Below, piece by piece: positions 10,731 through 19,777 of a stretch of DNA of 60,101 nt. Numbering within the stretch: position 1 is the stretch's first letter; the number at the start of each line of letters is the position of its first letter. Made by a program: the position numbers and the translations under genes. Under the pieces are notes generated by a model. It saw only the letters and a list, made by a program, of their open reading frames with translations, was not told the DNA's origin and searched no databases. The DNA lies in the NCBI GenBank assembly GCA_018401745.1, contig JAGYJY010000023.1, positions 1-60,101 of the forward strand. Reading direction: 5' to 3'. The DNA comes from Pirellulales bacterium. GTDB taxonomy: Bacteria; Planctomycetota; Planctomycetia; Pirellulales; UBA1268.

Positions 10731-12894
10731 CGTTTGTTTTCTGTTTTGGCGGCACCCTCGACAGGAGATACGGAGGGAAAGTCAAAACGGTTCAGAGGCT
10801 CGCCGGTCACCGTGCGATGCCGGAGCGTGAGCGTCGGCTTTCCCTGCTTACCTGAAGGACCGACTTCGCCAGAAAGAAAGCCGCCGGCGACCCGCAGGAA
10901 GCGATGCTCAGGCCGTTCGTCTCCCTCCTTCCAGCCGAGCTCGTGGTTGTCACTGCCGGGGCCACAGCCAAACTCCCAGAGCCCTGTTTCCGCGTCGACC
11001 GACGCGTACTGCCAGTGGCGGTCGCCACAGCAGACGATCACGCCAGGAATGCGAGAGAGGGCATCGCGAAGCTCGCGGCCCTCCCAAGCGAAGAGCGTGT
11101 TGGCGTGGTTGTCTTTCTTGTTGTTGCGATCGGGGCCGACAATCGGCGTCGGGCTGAACACGAGCTTGAAGGGGGCGTCGGACTCTGCCAGCGTCTGCAG
11201 CAGCCAGGCCTTCTGCTCAGCCCCCAGGATCGACTTCTCAGGGCCATCGGGCATCGTGTGGGGACTGCGGTGGTCGCGGCCCTCGAGCACCCAGATCTGC
11301 AGATGGCGGCCCCAGCGGACAGTGGCGTACCGCGGCGTTCTCGAAGGAAACTGCTCCTCGTTGAAGAGCCTCACTCCTTCCTCAAACGTCACCGCTCCAT
11401 ACCGCTGCCCAGGCCAGCAGTCGTTGGCGAGCGTGTCGTGATCGTCTTTGATGAAATAGCTCGTCGTCGAGCTATAGAAGGTGCGGTTTGCCGGCAGGGC
11501 AAACAGCCGCCCCCACTTGAACCGCATCAGTTCTTTGGTCACCGCCCACGGGTCTGGTTTGTCGTAATACTCGATGTCGCCGGCATGCACGATGAAGGCC
11601 GGAGCGAGTGCTGGCATCGCGGAGTAGATCTTGTGGCCCTGCAGCCCATCGTCGCGACGAATGAAGTCGTGGCAGGTGGTCACGCAAAACGTCAACGCCT
11701 CGGTCGCGGCAACAGGCAGGGCCGTCTGGAAACTGCCCAGAGCCACCGCGGAAGGCTCGCCGTCGGGCGTCTGGGCCTCGATCACCGTGAGATATTTCTT
11801 ACCCGGCTCGAGATCCTCAAGCTTCCACTGCGCTGAATAGTCGCGTTTGTCGCTGGTCGCCAGCCACGGGGTCTGCCGCATCTTCCGCCGCTGATGCTCG
11901 GGATAGTAGGAGAGCCGCACCTGCCCCGGAGCCCCCGGGCAGGCACCAAACATCTCATCGAGCGAAGCCCCTTCAGGTAGCTGTGCGGCCAGCAGCAGCC
12001 CTGGGTCTGTCTCCTGGGCAAGCTGCCGGGCTTCTTTGGCTGAGAGGCTGACAAAGGGCGTGCCAGCGGCCCGCATCTCGCTGTGCCTCGTGGTTCGCGT
12101 CCAGATCGAGATGCTCGTCTGATCGGCCCAGCCGTTGCGGCTGCCGTCGGCGAGGAAGGGGCCGCTCTGCTTGGGCTCAACGGACGGCGGCGGAGCATGG
12201 GGCACGAAGTGGAAATCTTTGTAGCTCACGCGGCCGCCATGGTCGGTGAGCATCACGCGATCGCCTTCGCGTGGTCGGCCAAAATCGTGTGCGGCGAAAA
12301 ACTTGCTCAGGGCCACGGTCGTGTCCCAGGCTGGGCCTGCGGTGCTTGCCGATGTCACCAGCTGGCCGTTGAGCCAGTGTTCGAGCCGATCCCCGATGGC
12401 AACGATCCTCGACTCGTTCCAGGAGCCCGGGGGTGGAGCACCTTCTCCGCCTGGGGCGACACGAGATCATAGATGGCGGCGGTCGACCCCAGCGAGGTGT
12501 CGGCAGGGGCACTGTCGATGATCTGATACTCAAGGCCAAGCGTTCGCGATAGCGGCCCGCTGCCAAAACTGCGGACGCGATACTTCAGCCCACTGTTGAC
12601 CCCGTTCTCAATCTTCCACTGCCAGCTCAGCTCAAAGCTGGAAGAAAGCGGCGGGCTGACGATGTTGCCGCCGCGGCCCGGCACGGCCAGCACGACCTCG
12701 CCATCCACAAACTGCCAGCCGTCGTTGACCGGCTTCCCGTCGGGCGTCTGCCAGAACTCCCGCTGGCTCCAGGCAGCATCCTGCGGGCCCACCGGCACAG
12801 CATCCTCATCAGCATGGACCGGAGAGCCCAGCCCGAGCACCACACCGGCAGCCAGCAGCAGCCACCATCCGCAGTTCGCACCAGTTCGCGACAC
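10727..12894 (-). CDS. DUF1080 (3-keto-disaccharide hydrolase-like) domain fused to PhoD-type phosphatase (one frameshift)
   Basis: Two overlapping reading frames become one 722-residue protein if a single C is restored in the C5 run at 12429-12433. The N-terminus has a signal peptide (residues about 10-28). A concanavalin-like DUF1080 domain follows: the upstream frame carries the motif YQIIDSAPADTSLGSTAAIYDL and the downstream frame carries its natural end, GDRVMLTDHGGRVSYKDFHFVP. The C-terminal half is a PhoD-like metallophosphatase, with the segments HAGDIEYYDKPDP, IKDDHDTLAND and CCGDRHWQYASV providing Asp and His metal ligands. It probably acts outside the cytoplasm on phosphate esters, with the DUF1080 part binding or cleaving glycan. 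The GTG at 12894 is chosen for the GGAG 9 bases upstream and the complete signal peptide. Confidence 0.78.
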
Positions 12895-12995
12895 GATTCG
12901 ACACTCCGAGAGACACCCTGAAGAGACCGAACACGCCCCACCCCGAGCCGCCGATCACGGTACCATTTTTGGCGTACGCACTGGAATGCTCTGCG

Positions 12996-14120
12996 ATGGT
13001 TGAAGATGCAAACACGTTTGCTGGCGGTGTGCTGTGCGACGAGATCGCAGGCGGCCGGAGCGGCGCGCGGCTCAGGCTCGCCCCAGACAGCCTGATCGCC
13101 ACGGCGTCCAACGGCCGCGACTTTGCCATCCGCTACGGAGAGTGCCGGATCGAGATCGGCGGCTTCAACGGGCGGATGGTTTTTTGCCGCACGGCGGATC
13201 GCAGCCTGACCATCTTCTGCGACCATCGCCGTTTCGGGCCCGAACTGGCTCATGCTGCAGGTGGGCTGCTTGATGAGCAGCTCGCCGCCTGCACACGCAG
13301 CCGACGGATCGCCAGGTCCCGAAGCTGGCTCGCCGGGCTGCTGCTCACGGCCGCTGCGGCGATCGTTCTGGTCGCCGGCTTCTACGCTGTCCGCCTTGCA
13401 GCCAAAGCCTCCGTCACGGCCGTCCCCCTGGCGGTCGACCGTCAGATCGGCGAGCAGGCCTTTCGGCTGATGGACCACGGTGGCCCGGAGGTGCAGGATC
13501 CAGCCATCACGGCGGCCGTGCAACGCATCGTCGACCGGCTCGCCCCGCACGCGGCCGTGGAAGGGCTGGCCTTTGACGTCCACGTGATCGATGCCGACCT
13601 CTGCAACGCGTTTTGCCTGCCGGGCGGCACGATCGTCATCTACACCGGCCTGCTGCGGCGGGCGGCATCGGCCGAGGAGGTCGCGGGGGTGCTCGCCCAC
13701 GAGATGGCCCACGCCTCGTTGCGGCATGGCCTGCTGCAGGTGACCCAGTCGGTGGGGCTGGCCGCGGCTGTCAATCTGCTGCTGGGCAACATGGAGGGCC
13801 TGGTGGTGGCGGGTGCGGAAGTCTTCAAGCTTGCCACGATCAACAGCTACAGCCGCGTCCAAGAGTCCGACGCCGACACCGAGGGCGTGCGGATGCTTCA
13901 CGCAGCCTCCATCGACCCGCTGTCACTGGCACGGTTTTTCGAAACGATGCAGCGGGAAGCCGGCGACCTTCCCCGCGGCCTGACCTGGCTCAGCACCCAC
14001 CCCGATCATGCCTCGCGGATCGAAGCCGTTCGCACTCAGGTGGGCACGCTCCCGCCCGCTCAGTATGCTCCTCTGGAGATTGACTGGGGACAGATTCGGA
14101 CGAGGTCCGGCGGCACCTAA
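12996..14120 (+). CDS. M48 family metallopeptidase with N-terminal cytoplasmic domain
   Basis: The 374-residue protein has an N-terminal soluble domain of about 100 residues, a membrane helix at about 111-133, and a zinc peptidase domain with HEMAH at 235-239 and the third ligand in ESDAD at about 290-294. It resembles membrane-bound M48 proteases (HtpX/Oma1/BepA group), which degrade or process damaged membrane and envelope proteins. The ATG at 12996 is preferred over an upstream TTG because the N-terminal domain then starts cleanly. It opens a run of seven same-strand genes with gaps of 33 bases or less, including three AIM24 proteins and LemA. M48 peptidases and LemA are often neighbours, so a joint role in envelope quality control is likely but inferred. 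Confidence 0.88.
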   Translation: MVEDANTFAGGVLCDEIAGGRSGARLRLAPDSLIATASNGRDFAIRYGECRIEIGGFNGRMVFCRTADRSLTIFCDHRRFGPELAHAAGGLLDEQLAACTRSRRIARSRSWLAGLLLTAAAAIVLVAGFYAVRLAAKASVTAVPLAVDRQIGEQAFRLMDHGGPEVQDPAITAAVQRIVDRLAPHAAVEGLAFDVHVIDADLCNAFCLPGGTIVIYTGLLRRAASAEEVAGVLAHEMAHASLRHGLLQVTQSVGLAAAVNLLLGNMEGLVVAGAEVFKLATINSYSRVQESDADTEGVRMLHAASIDPLSLARFFETMQREAGDLPRGLTWLSTHPDHASRIEAVRTQVGTLPPAQYAPLEIDWGQIRTRSGGT

Positions 14121-14153
14121 AGTTGTCCTGGCAACGCACGAGAGACCCTCGGC

Positions 14154-14810
14154 ATGCAACACGAGATCCGCAACCGACCGGCCTTCGCCAACATCCACCT
14201 CCACATGCAACGTGGAGATCGCATCATCGCCGAAGCTGGCGCGATGGCGAGCATGAGTTCGTCCATCGACATCCACACCCGATTCAGCGGTGGCTTTGTG
14301 CGGGGACTGCTGCGGCGGGGCTTCGGTGGCGAGTCGATGTTTGTCAATGAGTTTTCCACCGAGACTGGTGGCGAACTCGTGCTCACGCAGCCCTTTCCCG
14401 GCGATATCGAATGCCTTGAGCTCGATGGCACCACGCTCTTCCTGCAGCCGGGGGCCTTCATCGCCTGCGAACCGCGGGTTCGGCTCGGCCTGGGCTGGGC
14501 CGGCGTGCGGATGGCCATCGCCCGCGAGGGGCTCTTCAGGATGCGGGTCAGCGGCCGGGGCCTCGTCTGGTTTGGTGCCTACGGTGGCATTTTTTCGCGG
14601 GAGGTGACCGACGAAATCATCGTCGACTCAGGCCACCTCGTCGCCTACGAGCCAACCATCGGCGTTCGCATCGGCATGGCAGGCGGCGTGTTTTCAAGCT
14701 TCTTCAGCCAGGAAGGTCTCGTCACGCGGGTCCGCGGGCCAGGGCGGATCTACCTGCAGTCGCGTTCTTTCGGTGGCCTCGCGGCCTGGGCCAACGCACA
14801 CCTCTGGTGA
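14154..14810 (+). CDS. AIM24 family protein (TIGR00266-like), copy 1
   Basis: This 218-residue protein belongs to the AIM24/TIGR00266 beta-sandwich family of unknown biochemical function, named after a yeast mitochondrial inner-membrane organisation protein. Recognisable elements shared with the next two genes are FGGESMFVNEFS (about 57-68), the EGLFRMRVSGRG strand, DEIIVDSGHLVAYE and EGLVTRVRGPGRIYLQSR near the end. No signal peptide or membrane helix is visible, so it is probably cytoplasmic or peripherally membrane-bound. It is the most divergent of the three copies, with WFGAYGGIF where the others have an LF(L/F)NS(F/Y)GAI strand. Its stop is 4 bases before the next start, which implies coexpression. 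Confidence 0.85.
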   Translation: MQHEIRNRPAFANIHLHMQRGDRIIAEAGAMASMSSSIDIHTRFSGGFVRGLLRRGFGGESMFVNEFSTETGGELVLTQPFPGDIECLELDGTTLFLQPGAFIACEPRVRLGLGWAGVRMAIAREGLFRMRVSGRGLVWFGAYGGIFSREVTDEIIVDSGHLVAYEPTIGVRIGMAGGVFSSFFSQEGLVTRVRGPGRIYLQSRSFGGLAAWANAHLW

Positions 14811-14814
14811 TCTC

Positions 14815-15501
14815 ATGCGGCACGACATCCTGTCACGGCCCGCAGCGGCTGTGGCCAGCCTGACATTCGACGAAGGGGAATCGCTGACCTGTGAGGTGGG
14901 CGGCATGATCGCCATGTCGCCCGGCTTCGAGGTGGAGACCACCACCCGCAAGAAAAACAGCCAAGGGGGCGGGCTGATCAAGGGGCTGAAGCGAATGCTG
15001 GCCGGTGAAAGCCTGTTTCTCAACCACTTTACCGCCACCAGCAGCGACCAGACCCTGATCCTCGGCCCCCGGCTGCTCGGTGACGTGGTGCATCGCCGTC
15101 TGCATGGTGGTGCGATGATTGTGCAGGGAAGCAGCTGGCTGGCCTCCTCCAGCGACATCGAGATCGACGCCACCTGGCAGGGCTTCGGCAAAGCCCTCTT
15201 CAGCGGCGAGGGGATGTTCTGGCTGAAGTGCCATGGTGAGGGAGACCTCTTCCTCAACAGCTTTGGCGCGATCTACGAGGTGCGGGTCGACGGGGAGTAT
15301 GTCGTCGACACCGGCCATATCGTCGCCTTTGACGACACGCTGCAGTTTTCGATTGGGAAGGCGAGCGGAAGTTGGATCGGGAGTTTTCTTGGCGGCGAAG
15401 GCCTCGTCTGCCGTTTTTCGGGGCAGGGTCGACTCCTCTGCCAGTCTCACAACCCGCCGAGTTTCGGTGCCCTGCTCGGCCCCAAGCTCAAGCCACGGTG
15501 A
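14815..15501 (+). CDS. AIM24 family protein (TIGR00266-like), copy 2
   Basis: The 228-residue protein carries the same family elements as its neighbours: LAGESLFLNHFT, EGMFWLKCHGEG, GEYVVDTGHIVAFDDTL and GEGLVCRFSGQGRL. The ATG at 14815 lies 4 bases after the stop of copy 1 and gives an N-terminus aligned with the other copies. No secretion signal is visible. It differs from copy 1 in having the KKNSQGGGLIKGLKRML glycine/basic segment before the GES motif, as copy 3 also has a glycine/basic stretch there. The function is unknown. Three adjacent paralogs suggest a hetero-oligomer or specialised variants, which is inference. Confidence 0.85.
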   Translation: MRHDILSRPAAAVASLTFDEGESLTCEVGGMIAMSPGFEVETTTRKKNSQGGGLIKGLKRMLAGESLFLNHFTATSSDQTLILGPRLLGDVVHRRLHGGAMIVQGSSWLASSSDIEIDATWQGFGKALFSGEGMFWLKCHGEGDLFLNSFGAIYEVRVDGEYVVDTGHIVAFDDTLQFSIGKASGSWIGSFLGGEGLVCRFSGQGRLLCQSHNPPSFGALLGPKLKPR

Positions 15502-15524
15502 CCGACGAAGAGGAGCCACCCACG

Positions 15525-16265
15525 ATGACTGCCTTTGCTGAGAGCCAACCCAACGCGCCGATCCGAGGTTCGAGCGAGCACTTTGATTTTGAAATCAGCC
15601 AGCGGCCCGACTTCTCCATGATCACCGTCGCGCTCCACGAGGGGGCACAGGTGTTTGCCGAGCCGGCCGCCATGGCGAGCATGTCGCCCACGGTGAGGCT
15701 CAAGGCGGGCTTCAAAGGCGGCCTGCGGAAAACACTCGGCCGGGCGTTTGGCGGCGAGAGCATGATCGTCAACACCTTCACGGCCGAGCGCGGGCCCGGC
15801 GAGGTCGTCTTCGCCCCAGGGGCGGCAGGGGATGCCGCCCACTACCGGCTGGATGGCGGCAGCCTGCTGATGCAGCGGGGGGCCTTTGTCTGCCATGGCC
15901 CGGGCGTGGAGATCTCGGGAAAGTGGCAGGGGGCGAAGGGCTTTTTCGGCGGTGAGGGCCTTGTGCTGCTGAAAGCCTCGGGCCACGGCGACCTGTTTTT
16001 CAACTCCTACGGGGCGATCCTTCCGGTCGACATCAAAGACGAGTTCATCGTCGACACCGGCTATATCGTGGCCTTTGAAGACACGCTCGACTACCGCGTG
16101 TCGGTGCTTCCCGGCCTGCGATCCGGCGGCAGCCTGAAGACGTTTTTCTTCGGCGGCGAGGGCCTCGTCTGCCGCTTCCAAGGCCAGGGCCGGCTGTGGG
16201 TGCAGACCAGGCACGTCCAGTCGTTCCTCTCCTGGGTGCATCCCTTCCGCCCCGCGAGCAACTGA
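15525..16265 (+). CDS. AIM24 family protein (TIGR00266-like), copy 3
   Basis: This 246-residue protein is the third tandem AIM24 paralog, with FGGESMIVNTFT, EGLVLLKASGHG, DEFIVDTGYIVAFEDTL and GEGLVCRFQGQGRL. It has an N-terminal extension of about 25 residues relative to copy 2. The start at 15525 is chosen because GGAG lies about 11 bases upstream; the reading frame is open further upstream but overlaps copy 2 without similarity to the family. Copies 2 and 3 are more like each other than either is like copy 1, which suggests a more recent duplication. LemA begins 22 bases downstream. Confidence 0.85.
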   Translation: MTAFAESQPNAPIRGSSEHFDFEISQRPDFSMITVALHEGAQVFAEPAAMASMSPTVRLKAGFKGGLRKTLGRAFGGESMIVNTFTAERGPGEVVFAPGAAGDAAHYRLDGGSLLMQRGAFVCHGPGVEISGKWQGAKGFFGGEGLVLLKASGHGDLFFNSYGAILPVDIKDEFIVDTGYIVAFEDTLDYRVSVLPGLRSGGSLKTFFFGGEGLVCRFQGQGRLWVQTRHVQSFLSWVHPFRPASN

Positions 16266-16287
16266 TGCGTGCGTCTGAGGAGCAGCG

Positions 16288-16905
16288 ATGACGATCACCG
16301 CCAGCGGCATGCTCGTGCTCGTGGCTGCGGCGTTGGTCGCTGTGGGCGGGGGAGCGCTTGTGCTGGCCTACAACCGGCTCGTCCGCCGCCGCAATCTCGT
16401 CGCCGAGGGGAAAAGCGGTATCGATGTCCAGCTGAAGCGGCGGCACGAACTGATCCCGGCGCTCGTGGCCTGCGTGAAGGGCTACGCGGGGTTTGAGCGA
16501 TCCGTGCTTGAGGAGCTCACCCGCCTTCGCGGGGCCGCTGACGAGGCCTCCTCGATGGCCGATGTGAACGAGCGAGAGACCGCGCTCAACCGTGGCCTCT
16601 CGTCGTTTTTTGCTCGCGTGGAAGCCTATCCCGACCTCAAAGCAAATGTCTCGTTCGCCGAACTCTCGCAGCAGCTGATCGACACCGAAGACGCCCTGCA
16701 GTATTCCCGTCGCTACTACAACGGGGCTGTTCGAGACCTCAACATTGCCGTGGAAGCCTTCCCGTCGAATCTCGTCGCGGCCACGTTCGGCTATCGCACG
16801 GCAGACTACTTCCAGGTCGACTCGGTGGCCCAACGGGCTGCCCCCGCCGTCGGTCTGCCCCTGGCGGCTTCCGCCTCACCTCCTCCTGCCACCACAGAGT
16901 CATGA
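16288..16905 (+). CDS. lemA: LemA family protein
   Basis: The 205-residue protein has a single N-terminal membrane helix (about 8-28) followed by the family hallmark [24 protein letters not shown] and [19 protein letters not shown]. The coiled-coil helices run to [22 protein letters not shown] near 155-175. LemA proteins are membrane-anchored helical bundles that display the C-terminal part on one side of the membrane and often sit beside M48 peptidases or DUF2207/TPM-type proteins, as here. A GAGGAG ribosome binding site lies 6 bases before the ATG. The stop overlaps the next start by four bases (ATGA), so translation is probably coupled to the DUF2207 gene. The biochemical role is unknown. 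Confidence 0.92.
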   Translation: MTITASGMLVLVAAALVAVGGGALVLAYNRLVRRRNLVAEGKSGIDVQLKRRHELIPALVACVKGYAGFERSVLEELTRLRGAADEASSMADVNERETALNRGLSSFFARVEAYPDLKANVSFAELSQQLIDTEDALQYSRRYYNGAVRDLNIAVEAFPSNLVAATFGYRTADYFQVDSVAQRAAPAVGLPLAASASPPPATTES

Positions 16906-18954
16906 TGGTCATGATGCACAAACTGCTGTCGGTGGAAAAAGCCCGGATGGGTTCCACAGCCTGCCCGTCACCGCTCCCGCACCGCATCCTGGCCGCCGTG
17001 GTCCTGGTCGCGATCGGTCTGCACAGCTGTAGCACCGCGATCGCCGATGAGCGGATCACCAGCTTCGACTGCCGGGTGGTCGTCGGCGAGCGGGGGATGC
17101 TCTCGATCACGGAGACGATCACCGTTGTCGCCGAGGGCAACGTGATCAAGCGGGGCATCTACCGCGACATTCCGGTGCGGTATGGCGACGACTGGTTTGG
17201 CCTGGGAGCGAGAGTTCCTTTCTCGATCAACAGCATCGAGTGCGACGGAGAGCCGGCCACCTACCACACCGAAAACAACGACAGCACCGTGCGGGTGTAT
17301 GTCGGTGACGCCGCCACCGAACTGCCCTTCGGCGAGCACACCTACGTCATCAGCTACGAAACAAGGCAGCTGCGATTTTTCGACGATCACGACGAGGTCT
17401 ACTGGAACGCGACCGGCAACGCCTGGGCCTTTCCAATCGAGAAGGCCACGGCCAGCGTGGTGCTGCCTGACGGCGTGCCAGAAGCCTCCATCGCTGCAGA
17501 GGCCTACCTGGGCCCTCTCGGGTCGAGCAACCAGGCGGGCGTCGCGATCGAGCCGCTGGCGTCGGAGCGGGGCCGACGATTTACCGCGTCTAGAATGCTG
17601 CCCTCGGGAGACGGCCTGACGGTTGTTGTGCAGTTTGCCAAGAACGCAGTCACCGAGCCTTCCGCCCTGGCGGCAATGCTCGATGATCCCTACCTCCGCT
17701 TCGGCCTGACTGCGCTGGCCATCGTTGTGGCCTTTTTTACGGGTGCCTGGTGGCTGGTTGGCCGCGACCCGGCCACCGGCGTCGTGATCCCGCTCTTCGC
17801 CCCGCCCGCTGGCCTCAGCCCGGCCGCCTGCCGTTTCGTCAGCCGCATGGGTTTCGACCGGGAGTGTTTTTCGGTGGCCCTGCTCTCGCTGGGCTCCCAT
17901 GGGTGCCTTACGATTCACGAAAGCGGCGGTGTCTACACGATTGCGAAAACCGGTAAGCCTCCAGACGAAGCATCGCCTGGCGAGAAGCAGGTCTTCCGGG
18001 AGCTGCTGGGCCTCCGGCGGGATATCGAGGTCAAGCAGACCTACCACGAGATCTTTTCCAAGGCGATCGCGGACCTCAAGCAGGCCCTTGTCCGCGAGTT
18101 TGAGGGCACGCTGTTCCTGCCCAACCGGCTCTGGTTTTTCAGCGGCGTGGGGGTGGCGATCACTGCCCTCTTCGCCACCGTCCTGCTCGGCGGCGGGCTT
18201 GCGGCTTCGCTCCAGGCTGGCTTCCTCACCCTCTGGCTGTCGGTTTGGTCGATCGCGGTGGTGGGGCTGATCCACGGCACGCTCACGGCCTGGAGGAGCG
18301 TGTTCACCAGCCGCGGCGGCCTGGAGCGGGCGGCAGGGATCGGCAAGGCCGCGTTGGTCAGCATGATTTTGATCCCGTTTGTCGGCTTTGAGCTGTTTGC
18401 CATCTTCATGCTCTCGAAGGCCACCTCCATCTGGATGGCTCCCGTCGTGCTGGGCATCGTTGGCGTCGTCGCGGTCTTCTACGAACTGATCAAAGCGCCA
18501 ACGGCGGCCGGCCGCGCGGTGATGGACCGGATCGATGGCTTCCGCATGTATCTCTCCACAGCGGAGCAGGACCGGCTGGAGGCAGCGACCCAGCAGGCCT
18601 TTGCACCTGGGGCCGCTTCGCCCCAGCCACGAAGCCTTGAACTCTTTGAGCGTTTTCTGCCCTACGCGGTCGCTCTGGGGGTGGCCAACGCCTGGGCCGC
18701 ACAGTTTCAGGATCTGATTGAGGCCGCCTCGGCCGCCGACGCATCCCGCCACGGCAGCGGCTACCACCCGGCCTGGTATCAGGGTTCCGGCTGGTCGCCT
18801 GCCAGCATTGGGGCCGCCGCAACTGGCCTGGGCGCCGCGATGACTGCCGCCGTGGCGGCGGCCGCGACCAGCCCTTCCTCTGGCAGCAGCGGAGGCGGTG
18901 GTGGCGGTTTCGTCGGGCGGCGGGGGCGGAGGAGGAGGCGGCGGAGGCTGGTGA
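16902..18954 (+). CDS. DUF2207 family membrane protein (one frameshift near the C-terminus)
   Basis: This is a predicted membrane protein of 683 residues after correction. A signal-like helix (about 28-48) precedes the extracytoplasmic DUF2207 domain with [16 protein letters not shown] and [26 protein letters not shown]. Then come a helix near 255-285, a cytoplasmic helical domain, two or three further membrane helices (about 410-540) and a Gly-rich tail. As sequenced, the tail runs into arginines. Removing one G at about 18912 turns it into the usual poly-glycine ending in Trp, with a TGA at 18952-18954, four bases before the next ATG. That restores normal operon spacing and argues strongly for a one-base insertion. 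Such proteins co-occur with LemA. The function is unknown. Confidence 0.85.
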
Positions 18955-18958
18955 AGCG

Positions 18959-19414
18959 ATGCAGACACACGAGTCCACCCTTCTTTTCGTGTACGGCACG
19001 CTCCGCCCGCAGTTGATCGGGCAGGCAGCCACATCCCCGCCCACCGGCCTCGTGGCAGGCCTCGCCTCCGCCGGGCCCGCCACCGTCCGGGGCGTGCTTG
19101 TGGATCTTGGCAACTACCCGGGCTTTGTGCCCCTGGAGGCTGCCCCAGAGCGTGCGGAAAGGGCTGGCCTCAGCCCGCGGGTCTACGGCGACCTGCTGGA
19201 GGTCAGCCGTCCGCAGCTCGCCGTGCTTGACGACTACGAAGAGTGCGGGGGGCCACACCCGCTCTACCGCCGCGAGCTGACGACAGCCACCCGGCAGGCC
19301 GACGGGACTGATGTTGCCTGCTGGATCTACCAGTACTGCCGCGACACCACCGGCAGCATCCCGATTCCCAGCGGCGACTACGCCGCGTATCGCAGCGGAT
19401 CATCGCCCTCGTAG
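18959..19414 (+). CDS. Gamma-glutamylcyclotransferase (AIG2-like) family protein
   Basis: The 151-residue protein has the family signature FVYGTLRP at residues 10-17, which binds the gamma-glutamyl substrate, and the likely catalytic glutamate in LDDYEECGG. Family members release 5-oxoproline from gamma-glutamyl amines or dipeptides; the exact substrate here is not known. It follows the corrected DUF2207 stop by four bases and is the last gene of the run that begins with the M48 peptidase. Its link to that envelope module is unexplained. No membrane segment is present. Confidence 0.85.
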   Translation: MQTHESTLLFVYGTLRPQLIGQAATSPPTGLVAGLASAGPATVRGVLVDLGNYPGFVPLEAAPERAERAGLSPRVYGDLLEVSRPQLAVLDDYEECGGPHPLYRRELTTATRQADGTDVACWIYQYCRDTTGSIPIPSGDYAAYRSGSSPS

Positions 19415-19777
19415 AGCATTTTCAGGGGGAACGCTGCACCGTTTCGCGGCAGGCAGACTGCTGCCTTCAGAGGCAGGAGCGACCGCCTTTGCCACTTTTT
19501 TGTGCTCGCCCGCCCCCCCGCAAAGCCGCAAAACCGCTTATTTCCCCAGGATTCCCTTCATGCCATCATCTGGTACGATTTTTGCTCAAGTTTGAGTGTG
19601 GCGGCTTTGTCCATTCACGCGAAGGCATGCCCGCCGACGGGGAGATCGGTACTCACCGATGCATCCAGAGGCGGCCGTGTCGGCGTAGTGCGGAACGAGG
19701 TAGCGACGTCCGGCGGATGACCAAGCCAACAGCGTTTCCAACCCTTTTTTTGACCATAGCGAAGGAACAGCGTCAGC
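19415..19777 (+). other. Intergenic leader region before glutamine synthetase
   Basis: This 363-base stretch holds no convincing coding region. It contains a sigma-54 promoter match (19571-19586). The region from about 19598 to 19777 would then be an untranslated leader of about 180 bases, with a T7 run near 19744-19751 and GAAGGA about 10 bases before the ATG. A single TGCACC half-site at 19435-19440 resembles half of an NtrC site but lacks its partner. Confidence 0.6.
19571..19586 (+). promoter_or_regulatory. Sigma-54 (RpoN) promoter upstream of glutamine synthetase
   Basis: TGGTACGATTTTTGCT matches the sigma-54 consensus TGGYACRNNNNTTGCW at every defined position, with GG at 19572-19573 and GC at 19584-19585 in the required spacing. 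It lies in non-coding DNA on the sense strand, about 190 bases upstream of the glutamine synthetase ATG. Nitrogen control of glutamine synthetase through RpoN is well established in proteobacteria; its use here is inferred. Confidence 0.72.

Noticed and set aside
16968..19034. 688-codon minus-strand frame across the DUF2207 gene
   Set aside because: It is Arg-, Asp- and Gly-rich shadow sequence without domain features; the plus-strand operon is coherent.
19598..19777. glnA-type glutamine riboswitch in the leader before glutamine synthetase
   Set aside because: A [12 protein letters not shown] end resembles the motif but the conserved GGAAGUAGG core and pairing stems were not found.
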